Below, piece after piece: positions 43,001 to 53,796 of a DNA stretch of 64,000 nucleotides (its first letter is position 1; every line of letters begins with the position of its first letter). The notes under the pieces are model-generated. The model searched no databases. It saw only the letters and a list, made by a program, of their open reading frames with translations, and was not told the DNA's origin. The position numbers and the translations under genes were made by a program. This stretch comes from Owenia fusiformis. Its lineage: Eukaryota; Annelida; Polychaeta; Sabellida; Oweniidae. The stretch lies in NCBI GenBank assembly GCA_903813345.2, contig CAIIXF020000001.1, positions 17,567,915-17,631,914 of the forward strand, in the 5' to 3' direction.

Positions 43001-46000
43001 TGACTGTTTAAAATGACATAACATTCTACTTTTGATGAACGAGTTATAAGTATGAATAAGGATGGAGTTCAGTGCTTGAGTTCAATTGAAACAGACATTT
43101 AGTTGCATGTCATGTTATTTGATAATATAAAGATGTAGGTCATATCTGCTTGCAATTGTACACACGTTTATATAGGTCATATCTGAATTTATAGGTCAAA
43201 TCTAAATATATATATTATATCTCATTGTAGATCATATCTGAATGAACATCTCAACAGACATGATATAATTTCGGCCATTTTACCAGGATTTGCTCCTCTC
43301 CTAAAGACGACAGGTAGGTTTTTATACTGCAGGTAATATTGGATGTGGCCCATCTCGTGGTGTGTTGTAATAAGGTCAGACATGGTGATGTCTGTGCACT
43401 GTTTAATCCTGAAACACATAATATTCATTAACATGTGTATTATGACCTAGTACTTTCTTTAGTGAATCATAGTTTTGGATATTGGGGGTTGGTTTTTCTT
43501 ATTGATAGCTCTCTTCTATTATGTTTATGTTGTTTGGCATAATATTTGGTCTTTACTCTTTTTGCACCGTCCTGTGTTTGGACGATTGGTATTGTTGGCA
43601 TATCGTTTTAATTATCTATTTTAATATTCCAAAATAAGCATATCCAGTGAAATGTACAAAAACAAATACACAAACACAACAGTGGTTAAACAGAAACCTA
43701 CCCAAGAAATGAAAACATCAAAACAATATGTAATAAGACAACATCCAAATACTGAATGAGCAACCCTTTTCCAATTGAATCAATCTTCTAATCACTACCC
43801 CAAGCCCAGGCCGCGGAGTTCAGTTCCAATAGGTAAGACCAGTTACAGTTTAGCAATTCCGCTCCCCTGTCGGTGCCCGTCACATTCCTTGTCATATTCC
43901 AATACAAAGAAGCAGCGAGCAGAAAGAAACTTGTTTCAGTAATGCTTGGTCAATTTTGGGTCAAGGTTGATGGCAGAAGAAATTATCATATGCTTTGCTT
44001 AGCTCGGCTAGTTCAAAAGTTTAAGACCTATATCAAACAAATGCAGATGGTATATCTAATAGTAAATATTCTACTTCTATATTAGCTCTCACCTGAAATC
44101 TTTTTGGTTAAGGAAATCCCAAGCAGATGCGTGGCAGACGACATCTCGCCCATCATCAGGCTTTACTATCATGGAATGGTTCCAGAACTCCTCTGGCATT
44201 GGAATAAGGCCTAGTGACGTAAAAAACTCTTCCGATACTTCAAACATCTTCTGTGCTGTGTAATTCTGTAATAATACAATCACTTCAAGTTCACCGTTTC
44301 AATGGCTATAGTTATAAAGGAAAATGATTTGCTTGATCACTGAGGCAATCAAGTTATCAATTACAAGGGCGTCATTAGGACAACAGATTAAATGGGACAA
44401 ACGCAAATTGTCGGTAAAAGACTAATTAAAGGGACTCCATTTCCACAATTTAGTTTCTAGGAATGAATATATTTCTTCAAAAACGTTAGCGAAGCAGTTG
44501 CTTCACCAGCCTCATGCATGGCCTAATCTCACCTGCCTCATGCCTGGCCTCACCTGCCTCATGCGTGGCTATGTCCTTAATCATGTGATTTGTCATAGAA
44601 GCATGTATAAACATAGGATCGACCAACCTGTTCTTTCAAAGCCTCTGTAACATCAACACTTGGTTTATTCTTGAATGGCTGCAGCAAGTCTGAGTAGAGA
44701 TTTCCCCAACTCTGGGCCCACATGTTCCCTATAAGGGCATAACACTCTTGTTTTACAACTCAGTATAGATGATGATACAACTGAAGTCATGTATTGAAGT
44801 GAATCAGCCCTATTGTGGAAATACAATAACATACAATACAATATGTACAATACAATACAAGAGAGGAGTAGGACAAGGCTGCCCATTATCCTATTAGTTT
44901 TTCATCATTGGGGCAGAATTACCAAGCGCAGCGACTAGAAGAGACTGGTACCAAACTGAATGATCACCTGAAAACAGCAATAAGGACAGCACAATTTGCT
45001 TCTGACACTACACTACTGCTCCAAGATGAAACATCAATAGCCCCAGCAGTAAAACTACTCGAAATGTTCAGAGAAACAACTGGTATGTGCATTATCAAGG
45101 AGAAAACAGAGAAGGTAACAATTGGTAAAAACCCAAAATGAAGTACAAACCCTGTGCAAATTAAGAACTTGTTTGATTAGACAATTGGAAAACATAGGAA
45201 AAAAATAGAAGACATAGATTATCAAGAAGCTTTGGAAAACATCGAAGCCCAAATTAAAATTAAAGTGGAAGACAAGGAGTTAAAAAACAAATATAACTTA
45301 TCCTAACAAACACTCGTGGAGTTAAACCGTAACGAAATTATTCTGTGTATACCCTCATCAACCCGGGGTTATCATATAGACAAAAGCTGATTGAAAGGGG
45401 AAAACTTCACTTCAAAAAGTCACCCAGAGAACTATTGCCAAAGCTCAAGTAAAACACTGTCTTATAGTATCTAAAAAATCTAAAAATGCAACCAATAAAA
45501 GCACAAGATAGGTGGCTAAATATGAATGAAGATATAACTTCAGGGAATTGGATCAAATATACACCACTACTTAAGAATAGTAATGCGAAACTAAGCTTGT
45601 TCCTCGGGAGATGCACATATTTCCCTTTGGATAAACCCTGTATCCAAAACCTCCCAGTACATAACCCTTGTATATATCATGGCTTTTATTTAACTCACCT
45701 AAGAGATGAGCTGGGATTTGTCCAGTGGAAGGAAATTTATCTTCTCCATATTTATCAATGAGCTTCCTTTTTACATAGGCATGCAAATTCAGATAGAGCG
45801 GTTTGAGCTGTTCGTATAATTTTTGGCATTCTTCACGTAGATTGTCCATGTCATACCAAGAACGCCAATATTCGCCCGTATCGGCATATCCTATAAAAAC
45901 ACAGGGTACTCAGGAAGTAAAGTTAGGAATGGTTTTATTTACACTGAAATTGCTAAACAACCTATATTCCTCAAATCTAATACTCTTAATTTAGCTGTTG

Positions 46001-49000
46001 AAAATATTTGGTAGGTCTACCCCTTTTCATTGAATTTTTAAGGGACATATTATTCTATCTAATAACAAAGTCACTGTTCCACAACTAGTTACTTTGACGG
46101 AACGTCAATGTAACAAAATGGATGGATTTCCTCTTTAAGAGTTTTCTGATTTCTCGATTTAAACTTGCTTATAAGTCAAGCTGTAGATTACAATTTGGCA
46201 CAAAGCAAGAAAATATAGTCCAGTTTCAATAACTTTCTTCAATTTGGAATTTGTTTGTAAATGAAGTTGCAATTCATATATTTAGCCCCTCGCTTTTGTT
46301 ACATTGACGAAAGTCCGTTATATTACCAATATGTTACTTTGACGACTAACGCCAATGCAACAAAAGCGATGGTCTAAATGCATGAATTCTAGCTTTTTTA
46401 AAAGATCAAATTCCAAACCGAGGGCATTTCTAAAAGCTAGACTATATCGTCTAACTTTGTGCCAAATGATAATCCGCAACATTACTTATACGTAAGTTTA
46501 AATCGAGAAAACAAAAAACTCGTATCCAGGAAGTTCATCCATTTTGTTACATTGACGTTCCGTCAAAGTAACTAGTTGTGGAACAGTGATAGTTCAACGT
46601 ACCGTTGGCGCGTGCGGCCTCATTACTGATATTTACGAACTCCTTGTACAAATTGCGCATCTTTCTCCCGGACACATTTCTCCATCCAAACCACGCCCAC
46701 AATAGTTTATCATAGTCACGTGACTCTGCTAGTATCCTAGTTAGACCTAAAAAGGCACATGTGTTTGTATTTCCTAACATTTCTAAATGCTTTCATCTTA
46801 TTTATGAATATAAATTAAACTCTACTAATTTATTGTTAATATAAAAAAATGCAATAACGATACGGGGTTTTAGTTTAGTTTTACGATTATACTGTAACAG
46901 CGAAGTTTCAGGAACACCCACAAGGCTACAAGTAGTCATGCATTTAGCATATTAACGAAAATGATTGGTGCAAAGAAATGTGTCATTCTTTGATAATAAA
47001 AGCATGGCGGTTAGAGAGAAACAAAAGCAGAATAACGGCGACATTTTATTTCATTAAGGGTATGGACTACTCCCAACGCTCGTACCTGGATCAAGATTGT
47101 TGCACGTTGAATCATCATCACAAAGTTGTGCAGAGCTGTATAGACGTTCTAACTCAGATTCTATTACCTTTAACTAAACAGCAAAATGCAGGATATGAAA
47201 TACTGTAATATGCAAAACTGACATATCATGCAGGCTAAAGTGACTCTATGCGTAGGGGGTTTGTACCATTTTTAGTGTTAATGTCAATAGAAGCGAAGGC
47301 GAAGGTATTCATATCACGAGATTCATTCATTTTGGGTCTTTTTTGTCTATCGCATATGCCATCTATTCATTCAAAGTTACGAAAAAACACCTTCCTGAAA
47401 AGTGTGCACGGTCTGCTAACCTGAACTTCTGAACTTCTACTGCTATTTATCACGAAAGCTAATTTTTATTACTTCAACGAATAGCTGCACAAAAGGAGCT
47501 TTGTATAGTATTCAATAAGATTTTTGTTCTACGTTTCTTCTCAGTTAATACGCATAGTGCCTCTTTAAGATTCAAAACTAAATACATGCATGTATTGTTG
47601 GACATGTGATAATTAAGTGCTATATAAAGAAACTCTGAATCACGCCTAACCATCGCGTAAGCAGGCGTCACCGTACAGCGTCAAAAAATACCGTAGTACA
47701 GTTTTCTGTACGGTGACGAAAATTAACTGAGTTGAAGCAAAAACTTTAATGAGGGTTTTAAAAAGATTAATTAGATGAAAATAAATACGATTTCGGGTGT
47801 AATGAAAACAGCATTCTCTTAGGAATGGTTTTAACTTTCTAATTATGATAAAAGTTTTTCGAGCACTGCTCGGATTTTTTCTGACTGGATCGGCCCACAT
47901 AATCGACTCGAGAGAAAAAGGGTGTTTTTTCACTTTTCGTTTGGTTATTATTTTCCCTGTCGTCTGAGAGTATGGATTATTTTTATGAGAATATGTATTT
48001 GTTATCTACACATTTTTAGAACAGATGAATATTCGGCAAATAATCATTCAGTGTATTTATTTTAAAAAGATCAGAACTGTACGGTGACGCATCAGCTGAA
48101 CGGTGACGCTTCCTTAGATTTTAGGAAGTGCTCTAAGCTTACTGTTCGAACAAGAGGTAATGAAACGTCAGATCTACATGTACATTATCACTGGTTAGTA
48201 TCAAGCGAAGGTTACAGCCGTCACCTTCGCATTTAAGATGGCGGACAGGAAGTATTAATTTCGATATTTTTACTTTTCATGGAATTAACTATTTGAAAGT
48301 TGACGTAATGCTTTGGTATCATTTGAACTAAACCAGGCTTTTCTCATATGACTAACAAAGATAGCCTACACAGCCATCTTTACCCCATGCAAGATATTGC
48401 ATCTTTCATCCTAAAAAGTCACACGTGCAAGATGAGATTTACTTGTGACATCCCTTGTTTTAAAATACAATAACATAGCAACAAGAGAGTTTTTGGTTTC
48501 ATGATCTTTACCGTATCATACATTTCCAGTAACCTTCCATTAAGCTGTGGAAGATATCGTTGAACTGTAGCGCCCATGCACTATATATGAACAAATGATC
48601 ATACTCCGGAGTTTCCATTTCATACAATCTTAGTCTCATTTAGTTCATCATAGCATAGCGTCACCGTACAGCTGGTGCGTCACCGTACAAATTTGATCTT
48701 TTTTAAATATACATAATGAATGGTTGTTTGCTGAATCTTCGCCCGTTCTAAAATGTGTAAGTAACAAATACATATTCTCATAAAAATAATCCATACTCTC
48801 AGACGGTAGGGAAAATAATAACCAAACAAAATGTGAAAAAACAACCTTTTTTCACTCTGGTCGATTATGTGGGCCGATTCACTCAGAAAAAATCCGAACA
48901 GTGCTCGTAAAACGTTTATCATAATCAGAAAACTGTACTCCGCTATTTTTTGACGCTGTACGGTGACGCCTGCTTACGCGATGGTAAGGCGTGTGAATCC

Positions 49001-52000
49001 CATATTGTCTTTGAGATGTCCATCCACATTGATTACTTAAAAAATTCACATCTTAAATTTAACAAAGCTAGTGTGAAATTGTAAGTTTCTGGCAAAGATA
49101 GTTTAGAATTAGCGACAATGCAGGTGGACTGCCTTTGCTTATACGAGTCATATCACCAAACATAATTAGAAAAGGCCAAGATTAAAACTATAATAGGATA
49201 CTTGTATTTTATTCAAAGTGTGGATTATGCGCTCATATTTTTGAGCTGAGTTTACTCATCCACTATCAATACACATAAAACTATTTTTCAAATCAAAAAC
49301 ACTTGTTACATTTTCACTTACTACTTACATGCAAAGACTTTAGTTTAAATAAAAACAGTTGTTGTACCAGAATGAAGTGCTGTGAAGTTTGGAGGTTTTT
49401 AACCTATTCATTGTAAAACCATTACTACCAAGTAGTAAATCCCCGGAGTAAATCTAATATCTGTGACAAAACAAAATCCTTATCCTCGTTCCGTTATTGT
49501 GATTTAGTCTATTCAATCGCTATCAGCGTGGCCTTATGATTAAACTGGAACGTGAATTTTTAACATGGATGCAACAAAAATCTTATGATTTTGTGTCTCG
49601 TTGTAAAGTAATTTACCGCATAAGGCATACTTCTAAAATGCAAAACCTCCATTCTTACGCACTCCATCTTGTTACAGAATTGTAGTCGAGAGCAAAAAGG
49701 GTCACATATCAACAACATTATAGTTAGAAGTGCATTTCCTTAAACATTGAAGGCAGTATCAGATCAGTATAGGGATGAAAAATTGCAAGCAAGAATGTTG
49801 AAATTCTCTCAAATAATATAAATGGTAACCGTTAGAGAAAAATAATACATTATTGTAAAAACTTTAGTTTTACTGAAATGAAATATGCACTTTGGGGATT
49901 TTTAGAAAATAAACATGACAAGGAATGATATGAGCCAAACACATTTTAAAATTGAAATAAATTGTCGCTTGATCTGATTCACCCTTTAATTGTACCAGAT
50001 ATGCAATACTAATTACTACAATTTAAAAAACACAGCATAACAAGGTTGTGTTAGTTGATAAACAATTAATAGGAAGCTTTTGCATAACGGAACGTGTAGC
50101 CTTAGTCACACCGAACATCTACCTGGTTCCAAGTGAAGGCACTCATCTGGGGTACGGCAAAGCGCTGCCGTTGCATAAATTTTCCTCATGTTCGCACCCA
50201 GCTGGTTTATCTTTAAGGAATGGAGAAATTGTTTGTTAGCAAATTGATTCTAGAAAGCTTATCTGAAACAAATATGTTTGACGTATATGAGTGTGAGTGT
50301 AAGCCTCTAGTTTTATTGTATTTTATTGCGATATGATATGCAAGTCATGTCAAGCCCAAGTCAAGTAGGATGTCAAAATGAAGACGGCGTGGTACAGGGG
50401 GCTAATAAAAGAGTAAGTGTAGATTGTATAATTGCTTACAAACTTCTCAAAAGGTCGATGGTTTTATCTTCGTGTAGATGATGCATATTATTAGAAGAAG
50501 GGGTAGGAGGTATAAAATGTTGGAAGTAGTATTTCAAGAAACATGCCAGAGTTTCCCTTGTAATCCTCCATTTTATGAAAATATATCTGAGCAAATGAAG
50601 ACATTTTTAGGACTAAGTTTCCATCCCTTCTACTCTCTTTAAATCTAATCTTATGAAGTGGTTGTCATCTCACAAATATTCTTACATATTTACATAGGCT
50701 TAGGTTTACACGATCACTAGAATTAAAGCGTTTGTGATTTGAATATCTAAGTATAACATAACTATATCGAATGACACTTATAAATAATTGAAGAGACGCG
50801 AGGCTAAATATACAGCGACATACCACTCATCAAATTAATGTTGTTTTTTGTTGAATATTTGTTTAGAATTAGAATGGTACATAAAATGCAAGTACTTCTT
50901 GAATAAACATACAAAATTCATTTATCAACGCGAATCAATGCTACTGTCATTTACAATTCACTAGTGGATAACAAGAGTTATCTAAAGACTTGCGCGTGTA
51001 CACCCCCTACACCCAGTTCTACATCCCAGTAAAGGAAGGTCACCTTTTATGTTTGGCGATTTTAACAAAATATTTTATCATCAATCTCCAGTCTATATTG
51101 TAATTGGGGAGCAAAATAAGATTCTCACTTGTATCTAATGAGAAGCGTATGGATGGGGTTGGGGTGTTAAATTCAGGAGCACGATGTTTAAAGTGTCCGT
51201 TTACCCTAGAAACGAATTTGCATTGGATCTAAAACAGCCCTTATGTGTTTTTTATTCTATTTGAAAATTTTAAATCTTACGTGAAACAATTTAAGGCAAC
51301 AGATAATGACAACTTTTATTGATTACTTATTTTGGGTTTCGTTATTTGATCTAAAGATTTCTGAATGTCGGAATGTCTAGTGATGTATGTCTGTTGAAAG
51401 AAGATGCACCAAAATAGTACTTATGTTTGCTAAACTATAGATCATATGACCCACCTACCCGTTTCTGTTTACGTTTATCTGTCAATGCGGCTGTGCCTAT
51501 ATCTACCAGTTTCTTAAATATTCGCTTCAGTGTAGAATTTTGGAAATTTTTCCAGTCGAAAGATGATGACCGTCTAAAATTCCCTAAATTAAAAGCTGAT
51601 CTGGATAAGATGGCTTCTTGCTGAGAAAACAATAAGAAAAGGCAATTAGTAACTCATTTTATATATTGTATCAGTGTAGTATTTAGACACTGCAGGGTTC
51701 TGTTTCGAGTTCACCATCTCTTCATGTGGAATTTGTGATTCCTTCAGCAGAGTTCAGTAGTTCGCGTTTCAAAATACAAGTATCTCAAGGCAGCGCCCTA
51801 CGACGAGAAAAATGATTAGTTAGTGGTAATGGTGTGTCAAATCTGGATCAGTTACTCACCTTTGTCAACCTGTCTTCGGGCAGAGAGGCCGATCCTATGT
51901 CAGAGGCCTTTTTGAAAATTCTCTTCAGAGTTTCATTTTGAAATGCAGTCCAGTTGAACCTCGATGCATTTGCAGCTACCTCCTTTTCAAATGCTGCCTC

Positions 52001-53796
52001 CACCAGTTTAGCTTCTACCTGTTCGATTTTACATAAAATACAATTCATGAAATACATTGTTATGAGTTGTTATGAGGAAGCAAGTTGAGTATGGAGAGGG
52101 CCATGGGGCAGCAAATACCATACCAAACACCAAGGGTATTCTAGGACTGTTGCACAGTCAGCAATATCTATCTCCTATATACCTTTAATTTGTTAGACAC
52201 ATTTTCACGATTAGTTTCGGTTACAGATGTCCACAAAGCACAAAATCGTAATAAAAGGTTAAACTATACTTCAAGTGACTTGAATATTGTAGAAAACAGT
52301 TAATATAAAGTTTGCATTCTTCAACCCAATTCGCTGTGCTTAGCAACATCTCGTGAAATCTCGCATTTGCTGTCAAGTAATTGACAAAATGAAGTAATCC
52401 ATTACTGTTGCAAATTCACGAACGACTCAGAAAATAACGTATAATCAGATGTCACGTTTTGATCGTATGGAGAACTAAAGAACTTATCAAAATTGGTTGG
52501 TAGACTTTCGTCTAGAAACAACATTACCAAAAAAGGTTGATCTGATATGAATACAACCTACCACTCTACACTAAACCTTTGCAAAGAAAAGACCTGCCGA
52601 AATTAAAACTCGTTATTTCTAAATGAGTTATCTGTTCAAATAGAAAAGTTAATGGAGTTATGTCGGCACAGAACGCACAGAACGCCAGTGCGTTAACTAT
52701 TGTTAAGAATTCAAATAAATAATTTCTCAAAAAATTTGTTTTCTTATGGCAACATACAATTATGTGTGAGGTCAATTCCAATAAATCGAAAAAAGATTAT
52801 GTGGCTACTAGGTCTATACTTTGAACATATAATAGTTTCTATTTAGATGCATTCATAATCTACGGGTGGTTTTCAATTCACTTACTGGTGCCAACTTTAT
52901 GACGAGTACTTAGTTCCTATTACTGTTATGTTATGATAACTACACATTGCTAAGATGCTATGGATGCCAGTTGGTTTATGTTGAAGGTGATTAATATGTG
53001 TTAGGCTGTCAACACCATGCCACCAGGCTCCGTTTTGAAAGCAATGCTGTCTTAGTATGTATATATAACACAAACACTACACAAGAAATGTACACAATTT
53101 TTTTTTATTATTTCAAGTCCAACAGATGATGAAAGTTCAAATAAAAAAATCTCATGTTGTTTCTCAGGTCTCGATAGTGTGGTGACCATGTCCATAGAAG
53201 ATCTGTAACACAAATGAATGATTTAACTTCAAACAAGATATTGGTTGTTGGAATTACATCTTCAATTTTGTTATTTTCATAGCATTCCCCTCAGAGCAGT
53301 TAGTGTGGGAATATAAAGATCTGACATCAAGACATTTTGCGCACAACACAAAGAAATGCTTCGATTGGATAGCGAGGATAGTGGACATATCAAAATTGTA
53401 TCTGTGCATTAAGCTGTAGAGGTGTATTTGTTTTTCTAAGTTTCCGGTATTATTTATTTGACCATCTCATCAATGAGGACAATTCCTAGAGGACCATATG
53501 TAGATTGACAATTACTAGGCCCCCATATAGCTATGGAGTCTGCTAATAATTTATAGGGTAACCCCACCATGGTCACTGCAGAGCATGCAGAAGCGATTAC
53601 TTACCGACAGTTGTGAGTTATGATCCGTTAGGTTTGTGTTGTAATTCCAAGACGCCTGAATCGATTTAAAATAGACTTCCTGAGACTCATCATTCACTCT
53701 ATTCACGAAAGCCCATGCTTCATTTTCATCAGTTATTAACTGACAATCTGTGCTTGCAAAAGCGACAACAACCATCAGCAACCCTATGGAAGACAT
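37090..53796 (-). CDS. ACE: Angiotensin-converting-enzyme-like peptidyl-dipeptidase (M2 family), complete, with tandem alternative exons
   Basis: Zinc ectopeptidase that releases C-terminal dipeptides. Exons in coding order: 53605-53796, 51860-52018 (or 51459-51620), 47086-47173, 46603-46746, 45699-45890, 44628-44728, 44093-44265, 43284-43408, 42656-42754, 42232-42376, 42015-42113, one of 39331-39453, 38996-39118 or 38198-38320, and 37090-37402. All phases agree. With one version of each alternative the protein is 650 aa, a single-domain ACE. It has a signal peptide (residues 1 to about 18), HEMGH at 367-371 with catalytic Glu368, third zinc ligand Glu395 in HEAVGD, and Lys495, His497, Tyr504 and Arg506 matching testis-ACE Lys511, His513, Tyr520 and Arg522. 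The last about 20 residues are hydrophobic with only KE after them, so a GPI or tail anchor is likely. Introns carry LINE fragments, a foldback element and a MITE. Confidence 0.95.
38198..38320 (-). CDS. ACE alternative exon 12, version C (distal)
   Basis: 123 nt in phase 2/2, encoding 40 whole residues beginning [16 protein letters not shown] and including [12 protein letters not shown]. It supplies the equivalent of testis-ACE Tyr523 and the Cys538-Cys550 pair, and has Phe at the position of Phe527. It is the version closest to the vertebrate sequence. Its donor is GTGCGT, weaker than those of the other two versions. About 29 of 40 residues match version A. Confidence 0.9.
38996..39118 (-). 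CDS. ACE alternative exon 12, version B (middle)
   Basis: 123 nt, same phase and length as its neighbours, beginning [16 protein letters not shown] and including [13 protein letters not shown]. Acceptor TCTTAG and donor GTAAGA are both good. The residue at the Phe527 position is Glu. About 34 of 40 residues match version A, so A and B arose from the more recent duplication. Confidence 0.9.
39331..39453 (-). CDS. ACE alternative exon 12, version A (proximal)
   Basis: 123 nt in phase 2/2, beginning [16 protein letters not shown] and including [13 protein letters not shown]. Acceptor ATCTTAG and donor GTAAAT are acceptable. The residue at the Phe527 position is Tyr. It is the first version after the constitutive exon ending in TPYIR at 42015, which lies 2.5 kb away across a LINE insertion. 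Confidence 0.9.
39900..41868 (-). mobile_element. 5'-truncated non-LTR retrotransposon (LINE) in an ACE intron
   Basis: Starts abruptly inside the reverse transcriptase at [17 protein letters not shown] (41868 inward) and continues with [29 protein letters not shown] and [12 protein letters not shown], then a long C-terminal region ending at the stop at 40102, with a Cys/His cluster ([10 protein letters not shown]). The 3' tail runs to about 39900. Jockey/CR1-like by its motifs. The exact 3' end and target duplication were not found. Orientation is the same as the host gene. Confidence 0.85.
40102..41868 (-). pseudogene. LINE reverse transcriptase, truncated and frameshifted
   Basis: Two breaks are visible. 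A frameshift in the T-run just before the FADD catalytic motif (about 41320) separates the finger/palm part (to 41868) from the thumb part. An in-frame stop lies at about 41113 between LTLG and QIPMTD. From 41103 to 40102 the frame is intact for 333 codons. The N-terminal endonuclease is absent by truncation. Confidence 0.85.
44846..45260 (+). pseudogene. Decayed LINE reverse-transcriptase fragment
   Basis: On the plus strand the frames read [16 protein letters not shown], then [16 protein letters not shown] and [13 protein letters not shown], matching the RxGVRQGCPLSP and (Y/F)ADDTTL regions of non-LTR reverse transcriptases. The catalytic motif is ASDT instead of ADDT, and there are stops and gaps. 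It is antisense within the ACE intron between exons at 44628 and 45699. Diverged coding-like sequence may continue to about 45570. Confidence 0.7.
46072..46589. mobile_element. MITE with CACTGTTCCACA ends, copy 2
   Basis: Near-perfect inverted arms of about 60 bases (CACTGTTCCACAACTAGTTA and complement), extending with lower similarity across almost the whole 518 bp. Same terminal sequence as the element at 24915-25420. Its right end lies 13-14 bases from the splice donor of the ACE exon at 46603-46746. Confidence 0.85.
47641..48993. mobile_element. Long foldback element with repeated CGTCACCGTACAG
   Basis: Left end CGCCTAACCATCGCGTAAGC and right end are inverted, followed by CGTCACCGTACAG. 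Most of the outer 350-450 bases on each side are inverted to each other (47641-48115 versus 48655-48993). CGTCACCGTACA or its complement occurs about eight times, near the ends and at inner arm borders. No open frame resembling a transposase was seen. It lies in ACE intron 2, between exon 2' and exon 3. Confidence 0.8.
51459..51620 (-). CDS. ACE alternative/duplicate exon 2'
   Basis: 162 nt in phase 0/0 with acceptor TTCTCAG and donor GTAGGT. Encodes 54 residues including [19 protein letters not shown] and [15 protein letters not shown], clearly homologous to the exon at 51860-52018 (about half the residues identical, best in the second half). It lies directly downstream of that exon. The first half and the basic end diverge from the family, so it is either an alternative exon or a copy starting to decay. 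Confidence 0.75.
51860..52018 (-). CDS. ACE exon 2 (canonical copy)
   Basis: 159 nt in phase 0/0 with acceptor GAACAG and donor GTGAGT. Encodes [33 protein letters not shown] and [14 protein letters not shown], the expected N-terminal lid helices of an ACE domain. It joins cleanly to the signal-peptide exon (DHNSQLS) and to the exon starting [12 protein letters not shown] at 47173. Confidence 0.92.

Noticed and set aside
45571-45698. C-terminal extension of the ACE exon at 45699
   Set aside because: A good GTGAGT donor at 45698 and the next exon ([12 protein letters not shown]) show this is intron.
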